The position numbers and the translations under genes were made by a program. A stretch of 20,388 nt of DNA, taken from positions 1 through 20,388 of the forward strand of contig JAGAMJ010000128.1 in the NCBI GenBank assembly GCA_017624795.1. Reading direction: 5' to 3'. This DNA is from Clostridia bacterium. Lineage in GTDB: Bacteria; Bacillota; Clostridia; Oscillospirales; CAG-272. The notes under the pieces were generated by a model that was not told where the DNA came from, searched no databases, and saw only the letters and a program-made list of their open reading frames with translations. Of the stretch, positions 1 through 8,381 are shown piece by piece (positions within the stretch are counted from its first letter, which is position 1; each line of letters opens with the position of its first letter).

Positions 1-1
1 C

Positions 2-448
2 AATATTCTGCTTGCCGCCAAGTCCGAGCTGCTTGACGAAACCTTTGAGGCGGCAAAAGCACAGATCTGCGACACCGACTACGGCAAGTACCGTGAGCTT
101 TTGGTGGCGCTGCTTTCCTGCGCCTTGCTCGAACAGGCACGGGAGGAGGACAAAACGCTGGAATACGGCGATGAGATCGCCGATTTTGACACCTTTGAGG
201 TGCTGCTCAACGAAAACGATCGCGCCCGCTTCGGCGAGAGCGTGATCGAGGGCGCGCGCCGCGCGACCGAGCGCCGTATCGGGGCACAGCGCACGGCAAA
301 GCTGCGCCTGTCAGACGAGTGTGCCGACATAGACGGCGGGCTTATTTTGCGCTACGGCGAGGTGGAAAGCAACTGCTCGATCACCGTTTTGCTGCAAGAG
401 ATGCGACGGGAGCTGGAGAGCAGGATCTCCGCAATTTTATTTGACTAA
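2..448 (+). CDS. atpE: V-type ATP synthase subunit E, 3' part (5' end outside window)
   Basis: Peripheral-stalk subunit of the V/A-type ATPase, which with its partner subunit holds the catalytic A3B3 head against the membrane stator. The frame is open from base 2 and gives 148 residues ending in TAA; the start and the N-terminal coiled coil lie upstream of the window. The visible part is the C-terminal globular domain. It contains the family-typical stretch DIDGGLILRYGEVE followed by a helix with MRRELESRISAILF at the very end. Subunit C follows after about 20 bases, and the order E-C-F-A-B-D is the usual bacterial V-type order (ntpE-C-G-A-B-D in Enterococcus). Subunits I and K would be expected just upstream, outside the window. 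The identification rests on both the domain and the context. Confidence 0.93.
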   Translation, partial: NILLAAKSELLDETFEAAKAQICDTDYGKYRELLVALLSCALLEQAREEDKTLEYGDEIADFDTFEVLLNENDRARFGESVIEGARRATERRIGAQRTAKLRLSDECADIDGGLILRYGEVESNCSITVLLQEMRRELESRISAILFD

Positions 449-468
449 AACAGAAAGGGGTTGATGGC

Positions 469-1419
469 GTGCGATACGATCCGTTGGATTACCTTTATGC
501 ATCGGCGCGGATACGCGCCATGGAAGGCCGCCTTGTGGGGCGCGAGCGACTAAATCAGCTGTTGAGTGCCCAAACGGTCAGCGACGCTGAAAAGATGCTG
601 GACGAATGGGGCGCCTCGAAGGGACAGGAATACGGACTGAAAAGTGCCTTTGCCGCGGTGGCGGAGTCGTTGCCCGACAGATCCCTGCTGCGCTTTTTGC
701 AATACCCGTACGACTGCCATAATTTGAAGACGCTGGAAAAGTGTCGCATCAAGGGCACGGACCCCGAAAAGCTTTTGATCGACCTTGGCAGCGTTTCGAC
801 AGAAACGCTGCTAACAGTATCGGAAAACGAGCTGTTCTCACTCTTGCCCACCCATATGGCGCAGGCGGTAGCGTCGGTGCGCGATGCCTTTGCGAAAACG
901 GGGGATCCGCAGGAGATCGACTTCATTTTCGATCGCGCCGCGTATGCCGATATGGCGGCAGCGGCGGCACCCTATCCCTTCGCGGCAGAGCTTGTCAGCA
1001 CGCAGGCGGATCTGATCAATCTGCTGATGTGTCTGCGGCTTTTGCGTATGCGAAACGGGGAGCTGGGGCGCTCGGCGCTCACGCGTGCGGTATTGCCCGT
1101 GGGGACGCTTAACGAGCTTTCCTTGCTTGACCTTTACGACGGCGGCGAGGAGGCGTTTTACAAGCGACTTTCCGCCACCCCGTACGAAGCGGTCTTTGCA
1201 AAGGACCGCACGCTTGCCGACACCGAAAAAAGGGCAGACGATCACCTGATGACGCTGATCCGCCGCGCGCGGTACGTGACCTTCGGCGCGGAGGTACCCA
1301 TCGCCTATCTGCTTGCCGCCGAGCGGCAGAGCAAAAATCTGCGTATCCTGCTGGTGGGCAAGGCGGCGGGCTTGGACGCGCAAGCAATTCAGACGCGAAT
1401 GAGGGAAAGCTATGTATAA
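469..1419 (+). CDS. atpC: V-type ATP synthase subunit C
   Basis: Central-stalk cap of the V/A-type ATPase, homologous to eukaryotic subunit d. It joins the rotating D/F shaft to the membrane c-ring. It is 316 residues, close to the usual 320-350. The start is GTG at 469, with AAAGGGG at 454-460 as ribosome binding site. A nearby ATG at 464 is in another frame and is rejected. The N-terminus (residues 1-20, DYLYASARIRAMEGRLV) is typical of the family, and the rest is mostly helical, as expected. Its last codons overlap the start of subunit F by 8 bases (GCTATGTATAA), which suggests translational coupling. It sits between E and F in the operon. Confidence 0.93.
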   Translation: MRYDPLDYLYASARIRAMEGRLVGRERLNQLLSAQTVSDAEKMLDEWGASKGQEYGLKSAFAAVAESLPDRSLLRFLQYPYDCHNLKTLEKCRIKGTDPEKLLIDLGSVSTETLLTVSENELFSLLPTHMAQAVASVRDAFAKTGDPQEIDFIFDRAAYADMAAAAAPYPFAAELVSTQADLINLLMCLRLLRMRNGELGRSALTRAVLPVGTLNELSLLDLYDGGEEAFYKRLSATPYEAVFAKDRTLADTEKRADDHLMTLIRRARYVTFGAEVPIAYLLAAERQSKNLRILLVGKAAGLDAQAIQTRMRESYV

Positions 1420-1726
1420 GATCGGTATGATAGGAAGCGCTGCCGACGTGCTTTGCTTTTTGCCGCTCGGCTATTCGGTTTTGGAGGCAGAGGGGGCAGA
1501 AAGTGCCGCAACGGTACTCAAAAACGCTGTAAAAAGCGGTGAATACGCAATACTCTTCATCACGGAGGAGTTAGCCGTCCTGATCGAGGACGAGATCGCC
1601 CGCTATAAGGATCTTGCTCTGCCCGCCATCACGGTGATCCCGGGGCGCGCGGGAAGCAAGGGAACGGGCCTTGCGAAGATCAAACGGGCAGTGGAACGCG
1701 CCGTGGGCGCGGATATTTTGAAATAA
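1412..1726 (+). CDS. atpF: V-type ATP synthase subunit F
   Basis: Small central-stalk subunit (ntpG in Enterococcus nomenclature) that binds subunit D and takes part in coupling and regulation of rotation. It is 104 residues, the normal size. It begins MYKIGMIGSAADVLCFLPLGY, a beta-alpha Rossmann-like start of the family, and the LFITEELA segment at about residues 49-56 matches the conserved central strand and helix. The ATG lies inside the last codons of subunit C, with GAGGGAAAG just upstream as ribosome binding site. A TAA stop is followed at once by the ribosome binding site of subunit A. The position in the operon makes the call secure although the protein is short. Confidence 0.93.
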   Translation: MYKIGMIGSAADVLCFLPLGYSVLEAEGAESAATVLKNAVKSGEYAILFITEELAVLIEDEIARYKDLALPAITVIPGRAGSKGTGLAKIKRAVERAVGADILK

Positions 1727-1740
1727 AGGAAGCGGTGGAT

Positions 1741-3504
1741 ATGGTTGAAGGAAGAATATTAAAGGTTTCAGGCCCCTTGGTCATCGCCGAGGGAATGCGT
1801 GAGGCGAATATGTTTGACGTGGTGCGCGTGGGCGAGGCACAGCTGATCGGCGAGATCATTGAGATGCACGGCGACCGCGCCTCGATCCAGGTCTATGAGG
1901 AAACCGCCGGGCTTGGGCGCGGCGACCGCGTTGTTTCCACGGGCGCACCGCTATCCGTGGAGCTTGGCCCGGGCCTTGTTCGCAATATTTACGACGGCAT
2001 TCAGCGTCCGCTGGAAACGCTGCGTCTTAAATACGGCGCAAATCTGCAAAAGGGCATTGACGAGCCGGCGCTTGACCGCGAGAAGAGATGGTTCTTTGAG
2101 CCCGCCGTTTCCTACGGTGACGCGGTCAGTGAAGGAGATATTTTCGGTTACGTACAGGAAAGCGCCGCGCTGCGTCACAAGCTGATGATCCCTTACGGAT
2201 ACGCGGGCACGATCGCCGAGATCCACGCGGGGGAATTTACCGTGACCGACACCGTCGTGCAGCTCCGCTTGGAGGATGGCGAGATCGTATCTCTTTCGAT
2301 GATGCAAAAGTGGCCCGTGCGCCGTGCGCGTCCCATTCGTGAGCGCCTTGCGCCAAGCGAGCCGCTGATCTCGGGCCAGCGCACCATTGACGCGCTGTTC
2401 CCGATCGCCAAGGGCGGCACTGCTTGTGTGCCGGGGCCCTTTGGCTCGGGCAAGACTGTGGTGCAGCACCAGCTCGCCAAATGGAGCAACGTGGATCTGG
2501 TGGTCTATGTCGGATGCGGCGAGCGCGGCAACGAGATGGCGGACGTTTTGCGCGAATTCCCCGAGCTGAACGACCCCCGCACGGGCAAGTCGCTCATGGA
2601 GCGCACCATTCTGATCGCAAACACCTCGGATATGCCCGTCGCGGCGCGTGAAGCGTCGATCTATACGGGCATTACGATCGCTGAATATTACCGTGATATG
2701 GGCTATGACGTGGCGGTGATCGCCGACTCGACCTCGCGCTTTGCGGAGGCGCTGCGCGAAATGTCGGGACGCTTGGAGGAAATGCCCGGTGAGGAGGGCT
2801 ATCCCGCGTATCTGACCTCGCGTCTGGCGCAGTTCTACGAGCGCGCGGGCAAGGCGATCTGCCTTGGCTCTGACGGCAGAAGGGGCACGCTGACCGCCGT
2901 TGGCGCGGTGTCGCCGCAGGGCGGAGATCTTTCCGAGCCCGTCACGCAGGCGACGCTTCGCATCGTCAAGGTCTTCTGGGGGCTGGACGCCTCGCTTGCC
3001 TATGCCCGTCATTTCCCCGCCATCAATTGGCTGACCTCGTATTCGCTGTATCGCGACCGTCTGTCCGATTGGTTTTCGGCGCACGTCGCAAAGGATTGGA
3101 TGAAAAAAACGGGCGAGCTGCTTCGTATTCTGCAACAGGAAAGCGAGCTGCAAGAGATCGTCAAGCTGGTCGGTACCGACGCGCTTTCCTTCGATGATCG
3201 CATCACGCTGGAAACCGCGCGCTCGATCCGCGAGGACTTTTTGCAGCAAAACGCCTTCATGGAGGGCGACGCCTATACCGAGGCGGATAAAATGTACGCA
3301 CTGATGGATCTGATCTTTGCCTTTGACCGCAAAATGCGCGAAGCGGTGAGAGAGGGTGCTGACATCGACGTGCTCTCGGAGCTGCCCGTTCGTGAGGCGA
3401 TCGGTCGCGCAAAAGCCGTACCGTATGCCGATTACCGTGACAAATATGCGCAAATTGAGGCGCAGATCGACCAAGAGATCGCCAAAGTCAAGGGGGTGAA
3501 CTGA
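1741..3504 (+). CDS. atpA: V-type ATP synthase subunit A (catalytic)
   Basis: Catalytic nucleotide-binding subunit of the V/A-type ATPase head; three copies alternate with subunit B and hydrolyse or make ATP. The Walker A loop GPFGSGKT lies at residues 232-239, followed by the characteristic VYVGCGERGNEM stretch. A Walker B-like segment DVAVIADSTSRFAEALRE comes later, and the C-terminal helical domain is complete. I place the start at ATG 1741. It is 8 bases behind AAAGGA (1725-1730), whereas the in-frame GTG at 1735 would be too close. This gives 587 residues, the usual length. The insert characteristic of A subunits (non-homologous region, roughly residues 110-200) is present. The TGA stop is one base before the start of subunit B, so the two are coupled. 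Confidence 0.97.
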   Translation: MVEGRILKVSGPLVIAEGMREANMFDVVRVGEAQLIGEIIEMHGDRASIQVYEETAGLGRGDRVVSTGAPLSVELGPGLVRNIYDGIQRPLETLRLKYGANLQKGIDEPALDREKRWFFEPAVSYGDAVSEGDIFGYVQESAALRHKLMIPYGYAGTIAEIHAGEFTVTDTVVQLRLEDGEIVSLSMMQKWPVRRARPIRERLAPSEPLISGQRTIDALFPIAKGGTACVPGPFGSGKTVVQHQLAKWSNVDLVVYVGCGERGNEMADVLREFPELNDPRTGKSLMERTILIANTSDMPVAAREASIYTGITIAEYYRDMGYDVAVIADSTSRFAEALREMSGRLEEMPGEEGYPAYLTSRLAQFYERAGKAICLGSDGRRGTLTAVGAVSPQGGDLSEPVTQATLRIVKVFWGLDASLAYARHFPAINWLTSYSLYRDRLSDWFSAHVAKDWMKKTGELLRILQQESELQEIVKLVGTDALSFDDRITLETARSIREDFLQQNAFMEGDAYTEADKMYALMDLIFAFDRKMREAVREGADIDVLSELPVREAIGRAKAVPYADYRDKYAQIEAQIDQEIAKVKGVN

Positions 3505-3505
3505 T

Positions 3506-4900
3506 ATGCTGCGCGAATATAAGACCATAGAGGAGGTCGCAGGCCCCCTGATGCTTGTAAAGCAAGTGGACGGCGTGAAGTACGACGAGCTTGGTGAGAT
3601 CGAGCTGCCCAACGGCGAGATCCGCCGCTGCCGCGTGCTTGAAGTCAACGGACGCAGCGTGCTGGTGCAGCTGTTTGACTCCGCCGCGGGGCTTTCGCTG
3701 TCCGAAAGCAAGGTCCGCTTTATGGGGCACGGTGTTGAGCTTTCGGTGTCCGAGCATATGCTGGGCAGAGTGTTGGACGGTATGGGCGAGCCCGTGGACG
3801 GCGGCGCGCCGATTTTAGCGCAAAAGAAGCTGAACATCAACGGCACACCCATCAACCCTGCCGCAAGACAGTACCCGTCCGAGTTTATACAGACGGGCGT
3901 GTCGACCATCGACGGCTTGAACACGCTGGTGCGCGGTCAGAAGCTGCCGATCTTTTCGGGTGCGGGCCTTCCGCACGCAGACCTTGCCGCGCAGATCGCA
4001 AGACAGGCGAAGGTGCTTGGCGACGATGCGAAGTTCGCCGTTGTGTTTGCCGCCATCGGCATCACCTTTGAGGAAGCGGATTTCTTCATTTCGGATTTCC
4101 GCAAAACGGGGGCGCTGGACCGCACGGTCCTGTTCGTCAATCTTGCGTCCGATCCCGCGATCGAGCGCATCACCACCCCCCGTATGGCACTGACCGCCGC
4201 CGAGTATCTTGCGTTTGACTGCAATATGCACGTGCTTGTCATTATGACCGATATGACCAACTATGCCGAGGCGCTGCGCGAGGTTTCCGCCGCGCGCAAG
4301 GAGGTGCCCGGCCGCCGTGGCTATCCCGGCTATCTTTACACTGACCTGGCGACGATCTACGAGCGCGCGGGGCGCAAGATGGGCTCGGAGGGCTCGATCA
4401 CCATGATCCCGATCCTCTCGATGCCCGAGGACGATAAAACGCACCCCATTCCCGACCTGACGGGCTATATCACCGAGGGGCAGATCATTCTCTCGCGTGA
4501 GCTTTACCGCAAGGGGGTATTGCCCCCCGTGGACGTGCTGCCCTCGCTTTCACGTCTTAAAGACAAGGGCATCGGAAAGGGCAAAACGCGTGAGGATCAC
4601 GCGGGCACGATGAACCAGCTGTTTGCTGCCTATGCGCGCGGCAAGGATGCAAGAGAGCTGATGGCGGTGCTGGGTGAGGCGGCGCTGACGCCCACCGATC
4701 GCCTGTACGCCGGATTTGCCGACGCCTTTGAAAAAGAGTACGTGAACCAGGGCTTTTATGAGAACCGTTCGATCGAGCAGACCTTGGAGCTTGGCTGGAA
4801 GCTGCTGTCGATCCTGCCCCGCGGCGAGCTTAAACGCATCGATCCAAAGCTTGTGGAGCGCTATCTCCCAAGGGACGGCGAGAAGGGCGCAAAGGAGTAA
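3506..4900 (+). CDS. atpB: V-type ATP synthase subunit B (non-catalytic)
   Basis: Non-catalytic nucleotide-binding subunit that alternates with A in the head. It is 464 residues. It has the F1/V1 nucleotide-binding fold but, as normal for B, no true P-loop: the corresponding loop reads FSGAGLPHADLAAQIARQA at about residues 151-169. The family signature PGRRGYPGYLYTDLATIYERAGR is present in its middle. The ATG follows GGGGGTGAACTGAT, one base after the stop of subunit A. Subunit D begins 4 bases after its TAA. Nothing is missing from the sequence. Confidence 0.96.
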   Translation: MLREYKTIEEVAGPLMLVKQVDGVKYDELGEIELPNGEIRRCRVLEVNGRSVLVQLFDSAAGLSLSESKVRFMGHGVELSVSEHMLGRVLDGMGEPVDGGAPILAQKKLNINGTPINPAARQYPSEFIQTGVSTIDGLNTLVRGQKLPIFSGAGLPHADLAAQIARQAKVLGDDAKFAVVFAAIGITFEEADFFISDFRKTGALDRTVLFVNLASDPAIERITTPRMALTAAEYLAFDCNMHVLVIMTDMTNYAEALREVSAARKEVPGRRGYPGYLYTDLATIYERAGRKMGSEGSITMIPILSMPEDDKTHPIPDLTGYITEGQIILSRELYRKGVLPPVDVLPSLSRLKDKGIGKGKTREDHAGTMNQLFAAYARGKDARELMAVLGEAALTPTDRLYAGFADAFEKEYVNQGFYENRSIEQTLELGWKLLSILPRGELKRIDPKLVERYLPRDGEKGAKE

Positions 4901-4903
4901 GCG

Positions 4904-5578
4904 ATGGCGGAAATTCGTGTAAATCCAACCCGAATGGAGCTCAAAAAGCTGCAAACGCGCTATCAGACCGCAAGGCGTGGGCACAAGCTGCTCAAAGACA
5001 AGCGCGATGAGCTGATGCGGCGGTTTCTTGACGTGGTGCGGCGCGATAAGGAGCTGCGGTTGCGCGTCGAGCAAGCGTTGCAGCGTGCCTATAGCAGTTT
5101 TGCGCTGGCAAGTGCCGTCAGCCACCCCCATATGCTGGAGGAGGCGCTGATGCTGCCAAGGCGGGCGGGCGAGCTGTCGGTGGGCTACCGTAACCGGATG
5201 AGCGTGACCGTGCCCGACTTTTCATGGCAGGAGGGCGCCGCGGTGGGCGACAGCTATAATTACGGGCTTGCCTTTACCTCGGGTGAGCTTGACGGCGCGC
5301 TGCTTGAACTTGGTGCCTTGCGTGACGATCTGCTCTCACTTGCCCAAATGGAAAAGGAGGCAGAGCTGCTTGCCGAGGAGATCGAGCGCACGCGCCGCCG
5401 CGTCAACGCGTTGGAGCATATTATGATGCCCCGCTATCTTGCCGCGATCCGCACCATCAAAATAAAGCTGGAAGAAAACGAGCGCGGCAATATCACACGC
5501 CTGATGAAGGTCAAGGATATGATGCTGGAAGCGCAGTACAGAGAAAAGCACCCGTTTTTCTCCGATGACGAACAATGA
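4904..5578 (+). CDS. atpD: V-type ATP synthase subunit D
   Basis: Rotor shaft of the V/A-type ATPase: a long antiparallel coiled coil that turns inside the A3B3 head. It is 224 residues. The N-terminal helix begins with VNPTRMELKKLQTRYQTARR, which is diagnostic (compare NPTRMEL or TPTRS starts of family members). The C-terminal helix ends in the region RVNALEHIMMPRYLAAIRTI at about residues 166-185, the most conserved part of subunit D. GGAG near 4892 is the ribosome binding site. The epimerase gene follows after only 17 bases with no terminator, so the operon transcript probably continues. Confidence 0.95.
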   Translation: MAEIRVNPTRMELKKLQTRYQTARRGHKLLKDKRDELMRRFLDVVRRDKELRLRVEQALQRAYSSFALASAVSHPHMLEEALMLPRRAGELSVGYRNRMSVTVPDFSWQEGAAVGDSYNYGLAFTSGELDGALLELGALRDDLLSLAQMEKEAELLAEEIERTRRRVNALEHIMMPRYLAAIRTIKIKLEENERGNITRLMKVKDMMLEAQYREKHPFFSDDEQ

Positions 5579-5595
5579 AAGGGAACTAATCTGAA

Positions 5596-6444
5596 ATGAT
5601 CACTTTGAAAAATAAAGCTTTGACCGTTACGATCAGCGAGCTTGGCGCGGAGATCAAAAGCGTGCTTTGCGACAAAACAGAATATTGGTGGAACGGCGAC
5701 CCCGCGTTTTGGAGCGGCACCGCGCCCTTGCTCTTTCCCATTTGCGGAAGCTTGAAGGAGGATCGCTATACCCACAGGGGCAAGACCTATCACCTGGGAA
5801 AGCACGGCTACGCCCGAAACACGCTTTTTGCGGTTGAGTCGCAAGAGGACGATCGTGTCGTTTTTTTGCATACGTCTGATGAAAAAACGAAACAATGCTA
5901 TCCCTTTGATTACGAGCTGCGCGTGAGCTTCACCTTGCGTGAACGCGCGATCGAGATCGGCTACGAGGTCAAAAACAAGTCGGGCGAAACGATGTATTTC
6001 AGCATCGGCTCGCACGAGGCGTACGCCACCCCCGAGGGGATCGAGGAATACGACGTGATCTTTCCCGAGTGCGAAACGCTTCACTCAAACGGACTGTGCG
6101 GTCCCTTGCTGACCGATGAATTGATCCCTGTCTTGAAGGAGTCGCAGGTCTTGCCGCTTTACGAGCGTTATTTTGATATCGACACGCTGGTTTTTAGGGA
6201 TCTGAGATCTCGCTCGGCGACGCTGCGTAACCGTAAAAACGGCAGAGCGATCCGCGTGGATTTTCCCGACACGTGCAACCTTTTGATCTGGCATAAGCAG
6301 GGCGCACCCTTTCTCTGTCTTGAACCGTGGAATGGGCTGCCCGACGTTGTGGGCAGCAGCTTTGAGCTGTGTGAAAAGGAAGGGATCATCGCGCTGGAGG
6401 GGAACGGGATCTATCGAAATACGCATACCGTTACGCTGCTTTAA
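5596..6444 (+). CDS. Aldose 1-epimerase family protein (LacX-like)
   Basis: Member of the galactose-mutarotase-like superfamily, nearest in appearance to the LacX-type branch that interconverts anomers of sugars or sugar phosphates in the cytoplasm. It is 282 residues, a normal length. Visible features are the N-terminal beta-strands with ELGAEIKSV, the conserved GKHGYARN segment at about residues 73-80 (the catalytic-His region of the family), and SIGSHEAYATP at about residues 136-146, a second His-containing loop. LCLEPWNGLPD lies near the C-terminus. The gene is tightly packed behind subunit D with ribosome binding site AAAGGGA. Substrate cannot be told from sequence. The context with the ATPase looks like shared transcription rather than shared function. 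Confidence 0.85.
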   Translation: MITLKNKALTVTISELGAEIKSVLCDKTEYWWNGDPAFWSGTAPLLFPICGSLKEDRYTHRGKTYHLGKHGYARNTLFAVESQEDDRVVFLHTSDEKTKQCYPFDYELRVSFTLRERAIEIGYEVKNKSGETMYFSIGSHEAYATPEGIEEYDVIFPECETLHSNGLCGPLLTDELIPVLKESQVLPLYERYFDIDTLVFRDLRSRSATLRNRKNGRAIRVDFPDTCNLLIWHKQGAPFLCLEPWNGLPDVVGSSFELCEKEGIIALEGNGIYRNTHTVTLL

Positions 6445-6488
6445 GGCAAACAACGCGTCTGAACGATCATAACGCAAGGAGGGCATTT

Positions 6489-8090
6489 ATGAAGATCCAA
6501 TTCGTCGGCGCCGCGCACGAGGTCACGGGCAGCTGCACCCTGCTTGAGGTGGGGGGACGCTATTATCTTGTGGACTGCGGTATGGAGCAAGGGCTTGACG
6601 TTTTTCAGAACGTCGAGCTGCCCGTTGCGCCCCGCGAGGTCGAGGCGGTGTTTTTAACGCACGCGCACATCGTCCATTCGGGTTTGCTGCCATAGCTCTT
6701 AAAGGACGGCTTTCGCGGTGTGATCTTTGCCACCGCCGCCACCTGCGATCTGTGTGAGATCATGCTGCGCGATTCAGCGCACATTCAAATGGAGGAAGCC
6801 GAGTGGCGCAACCGTAAGGCGAAGCGCGCGGGCGAGGCGCCTTGGCAGCCCACCTATGACGCCGAGGACGCCAGAGGCGCGCTTTCGCTGTTCCGACGCT
6901 GCAAATACGGGGAGGTCATTCCCGCTGCCGCGGGGGTGGATCTGCGCTTTACCGACATCGGGCATCTGCTGGGCTCCGCTGCGGTCGAGCTGTGGCTAAA
7001 AGAAGAAAGCGTGACGCAAAAGATCGTATTCAGCGGTGATGTGGGGAACACCGATCAGCCCATCATTCGCGATCCCCAAACGATAAGCAGGACCGATTAT
7101 CTGGTGATCGAATCGACCTACGGCAACCGCACGCACACGCGCCCCGATAACGTGGCGGAGGAGCTGGCACGGCATATCGAACGCACGCTGCGTCGCGGCG
7201 GCAACGTGGTGATTCCCGCCTTTGCGGTGGGGCGCACGCAGGAGCTGCTTTACGCCTTACGTGAGATCAAGCAGCGCCGCATGGTCGAGCGTGCGGATTT
7301 TCACGTTTACGTGGACAGCCCCTTGGCGATCGAGGCGACGAAAATCTTTACAACGTGTGACCGCAGCTGCTTTGACGATGAAACGCTTTCTCTGCTTCGG
7401 CAGGGCATTGACCCCTTGCATTTTGAGGGCTTGCGCCTGGCGGTCACGGCAGAGGAGTCCAAGCGCATCAATGAGGATCCAACCCCCAAGGTGATCCTGT
7501 CCGCCAGCGGTATGTGTGAGGCGGGGCGTGTACGCCATCACTTAAAGCACAATCTCTGGCGTCCCGAAAGTCTGGTCCTGTTCGTTGGTTATCAGGCAGA
7601 GGGCTCTCTTGGGCGTGCCGTTCAGGAGGGGGCAAAGACCGTGCGACTGTTTGGCGAGGAGATCTCGGTGCGCGCCGAGGTCGCTGCCTTGCACGGCATC
7701 AGCGGTCACGCGGACAAAAACGGACTGCTCACCTTTTTACAGGGCTTTGAGAAAAAGCCCCGTCTTGTCTTTGTCAATCACGGTGACGAGGGCTCCTGTG
7801 AGGATTTTTGCCGCGAGCTTTCCGACCTTGGTTACCGTGCCGAAGCGCCGTACAGTGGTACCGAATACGACCTGCAAACGGGTGTGATGACGGCATTTGC
7901 CGAGCGCCGCCGCGTGGAGCGCGGCAAGGGCGCGAGAGATGCTTCCCGTAAGAAAAGCGTCCACCGCGAGCTGGTTGCCGCCGCAGAGGCGTTACTTGCG
8001 CTCGCAAAGCGCTGTGACAATCGCGCTAACAAGGATAATGCGAAATTTACGGGGCAGATCCGTTCGCTGATCGATAAATGGGAGCATTGA
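6489..8090 (+). pseudogene. Beta-CASP metallo-beta-lactamase RNase, interrupted by in-frame TAG
   Basis: Would encode a 533-residue MBL-fold RNA-processing hydrolase of the beta-CASP (CPSF73/RNase J-like) class. The ribosome binding site AGGAGGGC is strong. The frame is open from 6489 to 8090 except for TAG at 6693-6695 (codon 69). Upstream, the HxHxDH metal motif reads HAHIVH, with Val62 where the conserved Asp should be. Everything after the TAG is well preserved: GHLLGSA, FSGDVGN, ESTYGNRTH, the beta-CASP segment PAFAVGRTQE, SASGMCEAGRVRHH, and the late motif HGISGHADKNG. Reinitiation at GTG 6720 is conceivable but would lack the HxHxDH domain. The options are a young pseudogene, two nearby sequencing errors, or TAG read-through. 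The tail (about residues 480-533) is basic and variable. Confidence 0.8.
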
Positions 8091-8112
8091 TCCAAAAAAA
8101 TTTTCCGATATA

Positions 8113-8141
8113 TTGACTTTACTAAAAGAAAGTGGTATAAT
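8113..8141 (+). promoter_or_regulatory. Sigma-A promoter of the SCIFF operon
   Basis: The -35 box TTGACT (8113-8118) and a perfect -10 box TATAAT (8136-8141) are separated by 17 bases, with an extended -10 TG at 8133-8134. The transcript would start near 8148, about 28 bases before the SCIFF start codon. This strong promoter suits an abundant small peptide. Confidence 0.88.
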
Positions 8142-8175
8142 CTTTATAACAAATTTCAAACGGAGGGGTAACAGT

Positions 8176-8316
8176 ATGAAACATATCGAAACGCTTGAAA
8201 CGCGCAACCTGTGCGACAGTGCAAAGAACGGCGGATGCGGCGAGTGCCAGACTTCCTGCCAATCGGCATGCAAGACCAGCTGCGGCATTGCCAATCAGCA
8301 GTGCGAAAGCAAATGA
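8176..8316 (+). CDS. scfA: SCIFF peptide (six cysteines in forty-five), RiPP precursor
   Basis: Ribosomally made precursor peptide of the SCIFF family, nearly universal in Clostridia and modified by the adjacent radical-SAM maturase, which installs Cys thioether cross-links. It is 46 residues, with ATG at 8176 behind GGAGGGG. The hallmark core CQTSCQSACKTSC is intact. Cysteines lie at 13, 21, 24, 28, 32, 36 and 43, so six occupy the canonical places and Cys13 is extra. The residue after Cys36 is Gly37; as I recall, family members usually have Thr there (CKTSCT), and that Thr is the thioether partner characterised in the Clostridium thermocellum system. Upstream is a strong promoter, and downstream an attenuating hairpin, so peptide should exceed maturase. 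Biological role of SCIFF is unknown or only suggested (signalling). Confidence 0.96.
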   Translation: MKHIETLETRNLCDSAKNGGCGECQTSCQSACKTSCGIANQQCESK

Positions 8317-8322
8317 TTTAAG

Positions 8323-8363
8323 AAAATGCCGCCGCGGCGCACAAGACGCCAGGGCGGCATTTT
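8323..8363 (+). terminator. Attenuating hairpin between SCIFF gene and maturase
   Basis: Inverted repeat AAAATGCCGCC / GGCGGCATTTT (8323-8333 and 8353-8363), followed by one more T and then GCGAAA. The 11-bp stem with its short T-run looks like a partial rho-independent terminator, allowing some read-through into the maturase. Confidence 0.8.
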
Positions 8364-8381
8364 TGCGAAAGGGAAAGATTT

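Noticed and set aside
1951..3924. Long minus-strand open frame (657 codons) opposite V-ATPase subunits A and B
   Set aside because: It is a GC-driven shadow of two well-identified genes and shows no recognisable domain.
8113..8175. Upstream in-frame extension of the SCIFF peptide from a TTG
   Set aside because: The TTG is the -35 box of the promoter, and the canonical SCIFF start with GGAGGGG is at 8176.
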